64,000 bases of DNA, from positions 102,456-166,455 of the forward strand of contig NZ_BCWM01000008.1 in assembly GCF_001592205.1 (NCBI RefSeq), given 5' to 3'. Numbering within the stretch: the stretch's first letter is position 1; the number at the start of each line of letters is the position of its first letter. Position numbers and translations under genes: made by a program. This DNA is from Brevundimonas vesicularis NBRC 12165 (GTDB lineage: Bacteria; Pseudomonadota; Alphaproteobacteria; Caulobacterales; Caulobacteraceae). Below are positions 28,598-37,092 of the stretch, piece by piece. Under the pieces are notes generated by a model, which saw only the letters and a program-made list of their open reading frames with translations, ran no database searches and was not told the origin of the DNA.

Positions 28598-28689
28598 CGC
28601 CTGGGCGATCTGCGGCGCCTAACGGCGAAGCTGTTCACTTTAAAATTATCCTTGTCGGCTAAGCGGGGCTCATAATCGGGGCGCTCGAC

Positions 28690-30120
28690 ATGAAATCGAC
28701 AGTGACAGGGCGGCTTTTGGAGAAGCTCCGCCGCGACGTATCGGGCAATATCGCCACCTTCTTCGCCCTATCTGCGATGGCGCTGGTTTTGATGGTCGGT
28801 CTGGCCATCGACATCAATCGCTACGTCTCCGCGCGAAATCAGGTCCAAGAGGCGCTCGACGCCGCCGCGCTCGGCGCGGCCGCCTCTCGCGGAAAGACCC
28901 AGAAGGAACTTGAAGAGGCCGCTTCGCCCTACCTTCAGGCCAATATGAAGACCAACCAGGTCATCCCCGGCTGGAAGAGTGAAACCACATACGTCAACGA
29001 CAAGATCGTCAGGGTCAGCTTCTCCGGCGGCGTGAAACCCATCTTCGCCGGCTTGGCGGGAATAAAGCAGTTTGATCTCAACGCCGTATCGGAAGCCACG
29101 CGCGGCGTCGCCCAGCGGATCGAAACCGTTCTGGTGCTCGATAACACCTGGTCGATGAGCGAAAAGGACAGCCGCTCGATCAAGCGGATTGATGCGCTAA
29201 AGAGCTCGGCCAGTCTGCTGGTCAATGAGCTGATGGCGACCGAAAGCGACGAGGTCTCGATCGGTGTCGTGCCCTATGCGGACTACGTCAACGTCGGCGT
29301 GGCCAATCGCAAGGCTTCCTGGATTTCCGTCCCCGACGACTATGTGCAGGAGCGAACCTGCACGACCAAGACGACCTACAGCGGCGGCACGCCCTACCCC
29401 TGCACCACCGTGCGCGACGGCGTCAGCGAGACCGGCACCTGCTACAAGGATCAGGTGGTCAAGACGGTCCCGGTCACACCCTATCGCTGCGACATGACCT
29501 ACAAATGGTTCGGCTGCGTCTATTCGCGCAATGTCGGCACGACCCGGCTGAATGATTTGTCGCCGGCGACGCCCTACAAGGGCTTCCTGACGACGGGCCA
29601 AAGCTGCCTGAACGCGGTCAGCCCCCTGTCCAAGAGCAAGTCCAGCGTCCTGAATGCGATCAAGAACCTGGTCATCAACGTCGGCGGCTACAAGCCTGAA
29701 ACCCACATCCCATCCGGCCTGATCTGGGGCATCAATCTGCTGTCGCCCACTGCGCCGTTCCAGGAAGGGGGCGCTTACGACCCCGCGAACCGCACGCCGC
29801 GCAAGATCTTGGTGTTGATGACCGACGGAGTGAACACGATGCGATATAGGTCCTCGGACGGCGCGCACGTGGCCACAGTCAAGCCTAACGAACTGGCGGC
29901 GACAGATGGAGATCTGGATGCGATCTGCACCTACGCCAAATCAAACAAGATCGAAGTGTTCACTGTGGGCCTCAACGTCCCGACGACGAACGGGCGCAAC
30001 CTCTTGCGAACCTGCGCCACGGACTCCGACCACGCCTTCCTGGCTGAGGACAGCGCCGCCTTGGAAGCCGCCTTCCGCGAAATCGCACGGTCAATCGGGG
30101 TCGTGCGGCTAGTGAAGTAA
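28690..30120 (+). CDS. TadG-like pilus-associated protein with von Willebrand A domain
   Basis: A 476-residue protein with the TadE/TadG layout: a short cytoplasmic start, one transmembrane helix (NIATFFALSAMALVLMVGLAIDINRYVSARNQVQEALDAAALGAA, about residues 20-64) and a large exported VWA domain from residue 140. The metal-site motif is DNTWSMS, a D-x-T-x-S variant of the usual D-x-S-x-S, with LVLMTDGVNTM near 377. Residues 220-280 form an unusual insert rich in Cys, Tyr and Thr with five or more cysteines, probably disulfide-bonded. No other tad gene is nearby, so it may be a stand-alone adhesion or surface protein. Function is not established. Confidence 0.8.
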   Translation: MKSTVTGRLLEKLRRDVSGNIATFFALSAMALVLMVGLAIDINRYVSARNQVQEALDAAALGAAASRGKTQKELEEAASPYLQANMKTNQVIPGWKSETTYVNDKIVRVSFSGGVKPIFAGLAGIKQFDLNAVSEATRGVAQRIETVLVLDNTWSMSEKDSRSIKRIDALKSSASLLVNELMATESDEVSIGVVPYADYVNVGVANRKASWISVPDDYVQERTCTTKTTYSGGTPYPCTTVRDGVSETGTCYKDQVVKTVPVTPYRCDMTYKWFGCVYSRNVGTTRLNDLSPATPYKGFLTTGQSCLNAVSPLSKSKSSVLNAIKNLVINVGGYKPETHIPSGLIWGINLLSPTAPFQEGGAYDPANRTPRKILVLMTDGVNTMRYRSSDGAHVATVKPNELAATDGDLDAICTYAKSNKIEVFTVGLNVPTTNGRNLLRTCATDSDHAFLAEDSAALEAAFREIARSIGVVRLVK

Positions 30121-30125
30121 CGGCA

Positions 30126-30176
30126 GTCGCCGCCGGCATGCGAAAAAGCACAGGTTCGCCTGAACCCGTCGGCGAC
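30126..30176 (+). other. Compound stem-loop between the TadG-like and debranching genes
   Basis: An outer stem GTCGCCG (30126-30132) with CGGCGAC (30170-30176) encloses an inner hairpin GGTTC (30153-30157) with GAACC (30162-30166). No clear T run follows, so it is either a weak terminator or an mRNA structure. Confidence 0.3.
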
Positions 30177-30267
30177 TTGCCCATTAAAGTCTGCAAGCGG
30201 CCCCTGAGCGCCGCATTCGGGTGCGACACGTTCGGCCGAGGCCTCACAACGACGGGGAAGAGACCGC

Positions 30268-32415
30268 ATGGACGACGCCTATTCCACTCAACTGACCGCC
30301 GGTGAATCGGTCGAGGCCACGGGTCTCGAACAGCTGATGGCGCTGAAGGAAGGCGACACCTTCCTGGTCGCCGACGGGTGGGGCGACATGAAGGGCGGCG
30401 CCGACGGCCTGTTCGCGGGCGACACCCGCGTCCTGTCGCGCTGGGCCATGACCGTCGGCCTGCTGAAGCCGTCGCGTCTGTCGTCCGGTGTCAGCCAAGA
30501 CAACGTCTTCTTCTCCTGCCACACCACCAATCGTCCCCTGCCCCCGATGGGCGGCCGGTCGGCGCCGGCCGGCGTCCTGCATATCGAGCGCCGGCGCTTC
30601 CTGTGGAACCGGCGGATGTTCGAGCGTATCCGCATGGTCAATCATGGGGTGGAGGACATCCTGCTGCCGCTGGCCTTCGACTTCGGCGCGGACTTTTTCG
30701 ATATCTTCCAGGTGCGCGGCACGCCGCGAGCCAAGCGCGGAACCATCCACACGCCGACCACAGACGGCCGTCGCGTCACCTTCCGCTACACCGGCCTGGA
30801 CGACGTGGATCGATCCAGCTGCATCGCCTTCTCCGAACCGCCCGCGCGCCTGACGCATCAACGCGCCGAGTTCATGTTCAGCCTGCCCAAGGGCCGCTCG
30901 CTGGACCTGTTCATCGAATGCGGCGTGGACGCCTGCGAGACGCCGGACGCCGATCGCTGGCGCCAGAACGCCATCCAGGCCCGCCTGGCCATGCGCGCCA
31001 AACGCCGGCGCGGCGCCTCGGTGCGCGGCCCGCGCAGCCCGCGCTTCAACGACTGGCTGGACCAGTCGCGCGCCGACATGGCGCTGTTGACGACCGACCT
31101 GCCGACCGGCCCCTATCCCTATGCGGGCACGCCGTGGTTCTCGACGCCGTTTGGCCGCGACGGCATCATTTCGGCTTGGCAAATGCTTTGGCTGGATCCG
31201 TCGCTGGCCAAGGGCGTGCTGACCTATCTGGCCTCGCGCCAGGCGACTGAGACCTCGCTCTATCGGGACAGCCAGCCCGGCAAGATCATGCACGAAACCC
31301 GCGGCGGCGAGATGAGCGCCCTGCATGAGGTGCCGTTCGGTCTCTACTATGGCGGGGTCGACACCACCTGCCTGTTCGTGGCCCTAGCCGGCGCCTACGC
31401 GAACCGCACCGGCGATCTGGATCTGATCCGCACGCTCTGGCCCAATCTGATCGCGGCCGCCGACTGGATGCGCGACTATGGCGACAGCAACAATGACGGT
31501 CTGATCGACTACCAGCGCGGAGCCGACACCGGCCTGTCCAACCAGGGCTGGAAGGACTCCGAGGACTCCATCTTCCACGCCGACGGTCGCTTCCCCAAGG
31601 GTCCGATCGCGCTTCTGGAGGTTCAGGGCTACGCCTTCGCCGCCTGGAAGGCGCTGGGCGATCTGGGCGAGCGCCTGCACGACGACCGCACGACCGAATG
31701 GCGGATGCGCGCCGAACAGGTCCGCTCGCTGGTCGAGGAAAAGTTCTGGATGGAGGACGAGGGCTTCTACGCAGTGGCCCTCGACGGCGACGGCCAGCAA
31801 TGTCGCGCCATCGCCTCCAACGCCGGGCACCTGCTGTTCACCGGCTTGCCGTCGCTGGAGCGCGCGCGGCGTGTCACCAAACGCCTGCTGACCGCCGAGT
31901 TCCGCACCGGCTGGGGCATCCGCACGCTGGAGGTTGGACAGGCCCGCTTCAATCCGATGAGCTATCACAACGGCTCGGTCTGGCCGCACGACACCGCCAT
32001 GGCCGCCGCCGGCATGGCGGCTTACGGCGAGCGCGATGCGGTCGCGGAAATACTGGCCGAGATCTACGCTGCGGCCGCCCACTTCCACCTGCGGCTGCCC
32101 GAACTGTTCTGCGGCTTCCCGCGTGAGCCGGGCGAGCCGCCGATCGCCTATCCGGTCGCCTGTCTGCCTCAGGCCTGGGCGGCGGGCTCGGTCTTCCTAA
32201 TGCTTCAGGCGACCCTGGGCCTGTCGATCGACGCCTGGACCGAGACGGTCGATCTGGCCGATCCGGTCCTGCCCGCCGGTCTGGATCGTCTGAAGATCAC
32301 CGGCCTGGAAGTCGGCGGCGCCGTTGTCGATCTGAATATCCAGCACGCCGACGGTCGCGCGGTGGTCATCCCGCATCACAAGCGGGGCAAGGTCTCGATC
32401 CGCACATTGCGATAA
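30268..32415 (+). CDS. Amylo-alpha-1,6-glucosidase / glycogen-debranching-type protein
   Basis: A 715-residue protein with an N-terminal debranching-enzyme beta domain (about residues 20-230: FLVADGWGDMKGGADGLFAGDTRVLSRW) and a C-terminal (alpha/alpha)6 barrel resembling GH63/GH15 and amylo-1,6-glucosidase. Barrel motifs: TPWFSTPFGRDGIISAWQMLW near 290, HETRGGEMSALHEVPFGLYYGGVDTTCLF near 339, QGWKDSEDSIFH near 426 and SYHNGSVWPHDTAMAAAGMAAYG near 568. It is expected to hydrolyse alpha-glucosidic linkages of glycogen-like glucans or related cytoplasmic oligosaccharides; exact specificity is uncertain. Its stop lies three bases from the convergent mutY stop. Confidence 0.87.
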   Translation: MDDAYSTQLTAGESVEATGLEQLMALKEGDTFLVADGWGDMKGGADGLFAGDTRVLSRWAMTVGLLKPSRLSSGVSQDNVFFSCHTTNRPLPPMGGRSAPAGVLHIERRRFLWNRRMFERIRMVNHGVEDILLPLAFDFGADFFDIFQVRGTPRAKRGTIHTPTTDGRRVTFRYTGLDDVDRSSCIAFSEPPARLTHQRAEFMFSLPKGRSLDLFIECGVDACETPDADRWRQNAIQARLAMRAKRRRGASVRGPRSPRFNDWLDQSRADMALLTTDLPTGPYPYAGTPWFSTPFGRDGIISAWQMLWLDPSLAKGVLTYLASRQATETSLYRDSQPGKIMHETRGGEMSALHEVPFGLYYGGVDTTCLFVALAGAYANRTGDLDLIRTLWPNLIAAADWMRDYGDSNNDGLIDYQRGADTGLSNQGWKDSEDSIFHADGRFPKGPIALLEVQGYAFAAWKALGDLGERLHDDRTTEWRMRAEQVRSLVEEKFWMEDEGFYAVALDGDGQQCRAIASNAGHLLFTGLPSLERARRVTKRLLTAEFRTGWGIRTLEVGQARFNPMSYHNGSVWPHDTAMAAAGMAAYGERDAVAEILAEIYAAAAHFHLRLPELFCGFPREPGEPPIAYPVACLPQAWAAGSVFLMLQATLGLSIDAWTETVDLADPVLPAGLDRLKITGLEVGGAVVDLNIQHADGRAVVIPHHKRGKVSIRTLR

Positions 32416-32418
32416 GGG

Positions 32419-33468
32419 TCAGCCGAACAGATCGGGCGCGCTCGCCCTATCCAGCGCCTTGGCGAAGACTGTCGGCAGAGCGGCCCGCGCCGCCTCGATC
32501 GGCATCCAGCGATAGGGGCCGTCCGCATCAACACGCGCGGTCATCACCGCCAGCGTCAGGCTGAAGTGGGTGAAGACGTGCTCCACAGCCCCCGCGTCGC
32601 GCCAGTCGGCCTCGACCGGCGCTGCGGCAACAGGCTCGCCTGTCGTCCAGTCGCTGGTCGGCAGGCCCAGCATTCCGCCCAGCAGCCCCTTCTCAGGCCG
32701 CGTCTCGACTGCGATCCGCCCCTGATCATCGATCAGCACATAGGCCGCGCCCCGCCGATGCGGCCGGTCCGCCTTCTTCGTCTTCATCGGAAACCGGGCC
32801 GGGTCGCCCGTGGCCAGACCCAGGCATTCGCTGGCTACCGGACAGGTCCCGCACGACGGTGACTTGGGCCGGCAAACCGTCGCGCCAAGATCCATCAGCG
32901 CCTGCGCCCAATCGCCCGGCCGCTCGTCCGTGACGAACAGGCCCGCCAGCCGCCTCAGCTCGGGCCGGGCGGCGGGGACCGGCGTTTCGACCGCGAACAG
33001 ACGCGCCATGACCCGCTCGACATTGCCGTCCACGACATTAGCCGCCCGGTCGAAGGCGATGGAGGCGACGGCCGCCGCCGTATAGGCGCCCACGCCCGGC
33101 AGGGTGAGCAGCGCCGCCTCGGTGTCCGGAAACACCCCGCCATGCTCGCCCGCCACCGCCCGCGCACAGGCCAGCAGATTGCGCGCACGCGCATAGTAGC
33201 CCAGCCCGGCCCAGGCCCCCATCACCTCCGCATCCTCGGCCGCCGCCAAGTCCGAGACCGTCGGCCATCGCGTGGTGAAGGCGTGGAAATACGGCGTCGC
33301 ATGCGGCACGGTCGTCTGCTGCAGCATGACCTCCGACAACCAGACGCGGTATGGCTCGGTCCGCGCCGCGCCGAAGGCGGCGCGCCACGGCAGGCTGCGC
33401 GCATGGGCGTCGTACCAGGCCACCAGCTGGGAGCGGATCAGGTCTATGTCGGGAGAGACGTCAGGCAT
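32419..33468 (-). CDS. mutY: A/G-specific adenine glycosylase
   Basis: A 349-residue base-excision repair enzyme that removes adenine mispaired with 8-oxoguanine. The N-terminus has ARSLPWRAAFGAARTEPYRVWLSEVMLQQTTV (residues 22-53), the helix-hairpin-helix is LTLPGVGAYTAAAVASIAFDRAANVVDGNVERVMARLF near 121, with the catalytic Asp in VVDGNV, and the iron-sulfur loop shows C-x6-C-x2-C-x5-C in CRPKSPSCGTCPVASEC near 196. A C-terminal NUDIX-like domain (about 230-349) recognises oxoG. Divergent from the DciA/DUF721 gene with only 20 bp between starts. Confidence 0.94.
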   Translation of the reverse strand: MPDVSPDIDLIRSQLVAWYDAHARSLPWRAAFGAARTEPYRVWLSEVMLQQTTVPHATPYFHAFTTRWPTVSDLAAAEDAEVMGAWAGLGYYARARNLLACARAVAGEHGGVFPDTEAALLTLPGVGAYTAAAVASIAFDRAANVVDGNVERVMARLFAVETPVPAARPELRRLAGLFVTDERPGDWAQALMDLGATVCRPKSPSCGTCPVASECLGLATGDPARFPMKTKKADRPHRRGAAYVLIDDQGRIAVETRPEKGLLGGMLGLPTSDWTTGEPVAAAPVEADWRDAGAVEHVFTHFSLTLAVMTARVDADGPYRWMPIEAARAALPTVFAKALDRASAPDLFG

Positions 33469-33488
33469 CGGTCGGGCTATATAGACCC

Positions 33489-34043
33489 ATGCGCCGCACG
33501 CTGCCCACAGACGCCGAGGTCCGCGAGATCCTGTCTCGCCGCCGCACCCGTCCGGTCCCCCGACCGGCGCCGCGCGCAGGCAAGGCGCTGACGCCCCTGA
33601 TCAAGAAGCTGGACGAGCAGTTCGGACGCGGCGCAGGCGCGCTGGAGCCCCGCTGGCGCGAGATCGTCGGCGATCGCCTGGCGCGCGTGACCCGTCCTCA
33701 GAAACTGACCAAGGGTAAGGGCGGTCAGCCCGGCGTGTTGGAGTTGCGCGTCGCCGGCGCCGCCGCCCTGCTGATCCAGCACCAGTCCGAGGACATCCTG
33801 GCCCGCGTCAACCTGTTCCTGGGCGCCGGGACGGTGGATCGGTTGCGCATCGCCCAGGGTCCGGTCGCCCCTTTGAAGGAGGCCGCCGCCCGTCCCAAAC
33901 GCAGCGCCAAGCCGCCGCCCCTGCCCGCCCAGGCCGAGGCCGATCTGGCCGCATCGATCGCTTCAGCCCCCGACGATCTCCGCGCCGCCCTGGCCCGGCT
34001 GGGCCGCATCGCCCTGTCGCGCTCCGACATCAAGTCCGACTGA
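33489..34043 (+). CDS. DUF721/DciA-like protein
   Basis: A 184-residue protein of the DUF721 family, which includes DciA, the ancestral loader of the replicative helicase DnaB. The conserved region is about residues 25-120 (LTPLIKKLDEQFGRGAGALEPRWREIVGDRLARVTRPQKL followed by GVLELRVAGAAALLIQHQSEDILARVNLFLG). The C-terminal part is Ala/Pro/Lys-rich and probably disordered. I start at MRRTLPTD (ATG 33489), just past the divergent mutY start, because upstream codons overlap mutY. Helicase loading in this organism is inferred from the family. Confidence 0.8.
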   Translation: MRRTLPTDAEVREILSRRRTRPVPRPAPRAGKALTPLIKKLDEQFGRGAGALEPRWREIVGDRLARVTRPQKLTKGKGGQPGVLELRVAGAAALLIQHQSEDILARVNLFLGAGTVDRLRIAQGPVAPLKEAAARPKRSAKPPPLPAQAEADLAASIASAPDDLRAALARLGRIALSRSDIKSD

Positions 34044-34150
34044 GCGCCGCGCCTTGGTTGGCAGTCGCCCCCCGGTGCTGTAGGAAGAGGTTGTAAAGCG
34101 ACAAATATCCGCACGGCGCTTCCGGTCGCGCGCCTGTATTCCGAGTCCCG

Positions 34151-35245
34151 ATGAAGCAGCAAGACGACTGGCGACTTACCGATGTCGTCGAACACGAAAT
34201 CGGGCGTGGAGATCCGTTCGCCGCCGCCATACGCGGCACGCGCATGCCGATGGTCATCACCGACCCGCGTCGCGACGATAATCCGATCGTCTTCGCCAAC
34301 AAGGCCTTCCAGGATCTGACCGGCTATGAGCGCGACGAGATCATCGGCCAGAACTGTCGGTTCCTTCAGGGGCCGAAGTCCGACAAGGCCGCCGTCGCCA
34401 AGATCCGCGAAGCTCTTGAGGCCGGCGCCGACATCCACATTGATCTGCTGAACTATCGCAAGGACGGCAGCACCTTCTGGAACGCCCTGTTCATCAGCCC
34501 GGTGCGCAACGCCCAGGGGGAGATCGAGTATTTCTTCGCCTCGCAGCTGAATGTGACCGAGCGGATTGAGGCTCAGGTCTACGTCGAAAAGCAAAAGGCT
34601 CTGGTCGAACGCGAAGTCGCCGCCCGCACCGCCGATCTGCAAGAGGCGCTCGCCGCCAAGACCCTGCTGCTTCACGAGGTCGATCACAGGGTCAAGAACA
34701 ACCTGACCATGATCGGCTCGCTGCTGCGGCTACAATCGCGCTCGCTGTCCGATCCGGCCCTGACCGCCACACTGGACTCCATGCTGGAGCGGGTGGACGC
34801 CTTGGCGACCGTTCACCGCAAACTCTATCAGTCCGAAGACGTCACCCAGTTCGACGTCGGCGCCTTTACCAACACCCTGGTCGCCGATGTGATTGGCTCG
34901 ACGGGACGCACCGATATCGAGGTGTCTGTCGATGTGGAGCCCATGTTCATTCCCTCGACCCATGCCTCGTCGATCGGGCTGATCATCAACGAACTGCTGA
35001 CCAATGCGATCAAGCACGGATTCCCCGAGGATCGCGGCGGCCGATTGATCGTCTCGGCCAAAAGAACGGAACAAGGCGGCCAGGTCGTTGTTCAGGACGA
35101 CGGCCCCGGCATTCCCGGCGCTGCGCATCAGGGATTGGGCAAGACTTTGATCGGTCGTCTTTCAAAGCAGATCGGCGGCAAGACCCTGTGGCTGCCAGCC
35201 GACCCCGGAACGCGCGCGGTCGTCGACTTCCCCGTGAGCGGCTAG
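34151..35245 (+). CDS. lovK: LOV-domain blue-light histidine kinase (LovK-like)
   Basis: A 364-residue soluble sensor kinase. The PAS/LOV domain (about residues 22-135) holds the flavin signature GQNCRFLQG with the photoadduct cysteine Cys69, plus PIVFANKAFQDLTGYERDEI before it and YRKDGSTFWNALFISPVRN after. A short coiled linker leads to a HisKA_2/HWE-type kinase core, LLLHEVDHRVKNNLTMIGSLLRLQ, with phospho-acceptor His179, and an HATPase with NELLTNAIKHGFPE and DDGPGIPG. It forms a flavin-cysteinyl adduct in blue light; the Caulobacter homologue acts with LovR on adhesion and the general stress response. The regulator gene starts at the base after its stop. Confidence 0.9.
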   Translation: MKQQDDWRLTDVVEHEIGRGDPFAAAIRGTRMPMVITDPRRDDNPIVFANKAFQDLTGYERDEIIGQNCRFLQGPKSDKAAVAKIREALEAGADIHIDLLNYRKDGSTFWNALFISPVRNAQGEIEYFFASQLNVTERIEAQVYVEKQKALVEREVAARTADLQEALAAKTLLLHEVDHRVKNNLTMIGSLLRLQSRSLSDPALTATLDSMLERVDALATVHRKLYQSEDVTQFDVGAFTNTLVADVIGSTGRTDIEVSVDVEPMFIPSTHASSIGLIINELLTNAIKHGFPEDRGGRLIVSAKRTEQGGQVVVQDDGPGIPGAAHQGLGKTLIGRLSKQIGGKTLWLPADPGTRAVVDFPVSG

Positions 35246-35701
35246 GTGCGCGGCGCCGGGCCTCACTTCGACATCCTGGTCGTCGAGGACGAGGCCCTGC
35301 TTGTGATGGACCTCGAGGCGATGCTTGAGGACGAAGGCCACCGGTTGGTCGGAGAAGCCATGTCTCTCAGCGAGGTCGAGTCGCTGTCGCTCGACGCGCC
35401 GCCCGACATCGCCTTCGTCGATATCCAGCTGGCGGATAACTCCAGCGGCCTGGACGTGTGTCGCCTGATCAAGGATCGCTGGCCGTCCACCGCCGTGGTG
35501 TTCCTGACAGCCAACCCCAAGATGATCCCCGAGGACTTTTTGGGCGCACACGGCGTGATCCCCAAGCCTTTCTCGCGTTCCGGCCTGCTGTCGGCGATGC
35601 GCTTCATTCAGCAGGGCATAAGCGATCCGCCGCCCCGCCAGGACAGGCCGCAAAGTTTCATCCCCGCACCGGCGATCGATCGGGCCTGGGCGCGCGGATG
35701 A
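35246..35701 (+). CDS. lovR: Single-domain response regulator (LovR-like)
   Basis: A 151-residue stand-alone receiver with no output domain. The acidic pair is in VVEDEALL near 13-16, the phospho-acceptor is Asp59 in AFVDIQLAD, and the conserved Thr and Lys lie in VFLTANPKM and GVIPKPFS. The C-terminal 30 residues are proline-rich and variable. It begins with GTG directly after the lovK stop, with no gap, so translation is coupled. In Caulobacter LovR takes phosphate from the LovK/PhyR system and dampens its signal; that role is inferred by synteny. Confidence 0.85.
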   Translation: MRGAGPHFDILVVEDEALLVMDLEAMLEDEGHRLVGEAMSLSEVESLSLDAPPDIAFVDIQLADNSSGLDVCRLIKDRWPSTAVVFLTANPKMIPEDFLGAHGVIPKPFSRSGLLSAMRFIQQGISDPPPRQDRPQSFIPAPAIDRAWARG

Positions 35702-35808
35702 GGCGCTGTTGACAAAACTTTGCCGCACCTGTTCCAGACTAGTTCAGGGTTGCGCCATTCCTGGGGAATCGCGTGATCATCGCCAACGATCCGATCCGAG
35801 GAACCTTC

Positions 35809-36453
35809 ATGGCCGACACTGAATCCCGCTTCGCCCGCATGAGCCGTCGTGCGGCCATCACCGGCGCCGCACTGGCGACCATGGCTTTGGCGGCCTGCGG
35901 CGGCGGCGCCAAGGGTGCGGCCGAGGGCGACATGGGTCTGGGCGCGCCCGAAGGTGCCAAGGTGACCGTGGTCGAATACGCCTCGGTCACCTGCCCCCAC
36001 TGCGCCCTGTGGCAGAAGAACACCTGGCCGGCGTTCAAGGCCAAATACGTCGACACCAACAAGGTCCGCTACGTCTTCCGCGAACTGCCGACCCCGCCGG
36101 TCGACGCCGCCACCGCCGGCTTCCTGGTCGCGCGCTGCGCCGGCCCGGACAAGTATTTCGACGTGGTTCACCAGCTGATGGCGACGCAGCAGGAGATGCT
36201 GACGTCCTCGCCGCGCGACTGGCTGCTGCGCACCGCCCAGGCCGCCGGCCTGTCCGAGCAGCAGTTCAACGACTGCGTCACCGACAAGGACGCCGTCGCC
36301 GCCATGGAGAAGCGGGTTCAGGCCGCCCGCGCCCAGGGCGTGACCGGCACCCCGGCCTTCTACGTCAACGAAACCCAGGTCATCTCGCCCGGCGGCGAAG
36401 GCGCCAGCCTAGCCGACCTGTCCACCGCCATCGACGCGGCCCTGGCCAAGTAA
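35809..36453 (+). CDS. DsbA-family thiol oxidoreductase, lipoprotein
   Basis: A 214-residue thioredoxin-fold protein. The N-terminus MSRRAAITGAALATMALAAC (from residue 11) joins a twin-arginine-like pattern to a lipobox (L-A-A-C, Cys30), so a periplasm-facing lipoprotein possibly exported by Tat is expected. The active site is Cys62-Pro-His-Cys65 in EYASVTCPHCALW, and the cis-proline loop is VTGTPAFYVN. This is the DsbA_4/thioredoxin_4 group rather than classical DsbA. Start at ATG 35809, with GAGGA seven bases upstream; a GTG 12 codons earlier is less likely. It is followed 15 bp later by a second family member. Confidence 0.86.
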   Translation: MADTESRFARMSRRAAITGAALATMALAACGGGAKGAAEGDMGLGAPEGAKVTVVEYASVTCPHCALWQKNTWPAFKAKYVDTNKVRYVFRELPTPPVDAATAGFLVARCAGPDKYFDVVHQLMATQQEMLTSSPRDWLLRTAQAAGLSEQQFNDCVTDKDAVAAMEKRVQAARAQGVTGTPAFYVNETQVISPGGEGASLADLSTAIDAALAK

Positions 36454-36468
36454 CCGAGGTCAAATCAG

Positions 36469-37080
36469 ATGATGCGACGCGCCTTCATCGCCGCCGGTTT
36501 CGCCTTCGCCGCCCTGACCGGCGGTTTGGCGACGCCGGCGCTCGCCGCCGATGCGCCCCCGCCCGTCACGGCCCAAGATCATATCCTGGGTCGGGCGAAT
36601 GCGCCGGTCACGGTGATTGAATACGCGTCCTTCACCTGCTCGCACTGTGCGGACTTCCACAACACCGTGCTGCCGGCCTTCAAGGCCAAATACATCGACA
36701 CCGGCAAGGTCCGGCTGGTTCACCGCAACCTGCCGACCGCGCCCGCCAATGTCGCCGCCGCCGCGGCTGCGGTCGCCCTGTGCGCCGCGCCCGGACGCTA
36801 TTTCGACGTGGCGGCCGTCTTCATGCGCGATCAGGCCAACCTGCAGACCACGGGCGCCCAGCCCTGGTTCGCGGCCGGCATCGCCGCCAGCGGCAAGACC
36901 CGCGAGCAGATCGAGGCGTGCCTGAACGGCCCGACCATCCGTACGGCCCTCGACGCCCAGATCGAGGGTGCGCGCGCCGCCGGCGTCACCGGCACGCCCA
37001 CCTTCTTCGTCAACGGGACGATGGTGATGGATCATTCGCTGGAGGCTCTGTCGGCCGCCATCGATCCGCTGCTTCGGTAG
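36469..37080 (+). CDS. Periplasmic DsbA-family thiol oxidoreductase
   Basis: A 203-residue paralogue of the preceding lipoprotein, with a cleavable signal peptide instead (MMRRAFIAAGFAFAALTGGLATPALA, cleavage near residue 26). The active site is Cys57-Ser-His-Cys60 in EYASFTCSHCADF, and VTGTPTFFVNGTMV provides the cis-proline. The dipeptide Ser-His differs from Pro-His in the neighbour, which should change redox potential. The pair probably arose by tandem duplication and may split oxidase and reductase or membrane-bound and soluble tasks; this is inference. smc starts 12 bp after its stop. Confidence 0.86.
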   Translation: MMRRAFIAAGFAFAALTGGLATPALAADAPPPVTAQDHILGRANAPVTVIEYASFTCSHCADFHNTVLPAFKAKYIDTGKVRLVHRNLPTAPANVAAAAAAVALCAAPGRYFDVAAVFMRDQANLQTTGAQPWFAAGIAASGKTREQIEACLNGPTIRTALDAQIEGARAAGVTGTPTFFVNGTMVMDHSLEALSAAIDPLLR

Positions 37081-37092
37081 TCCGTCGGGACG

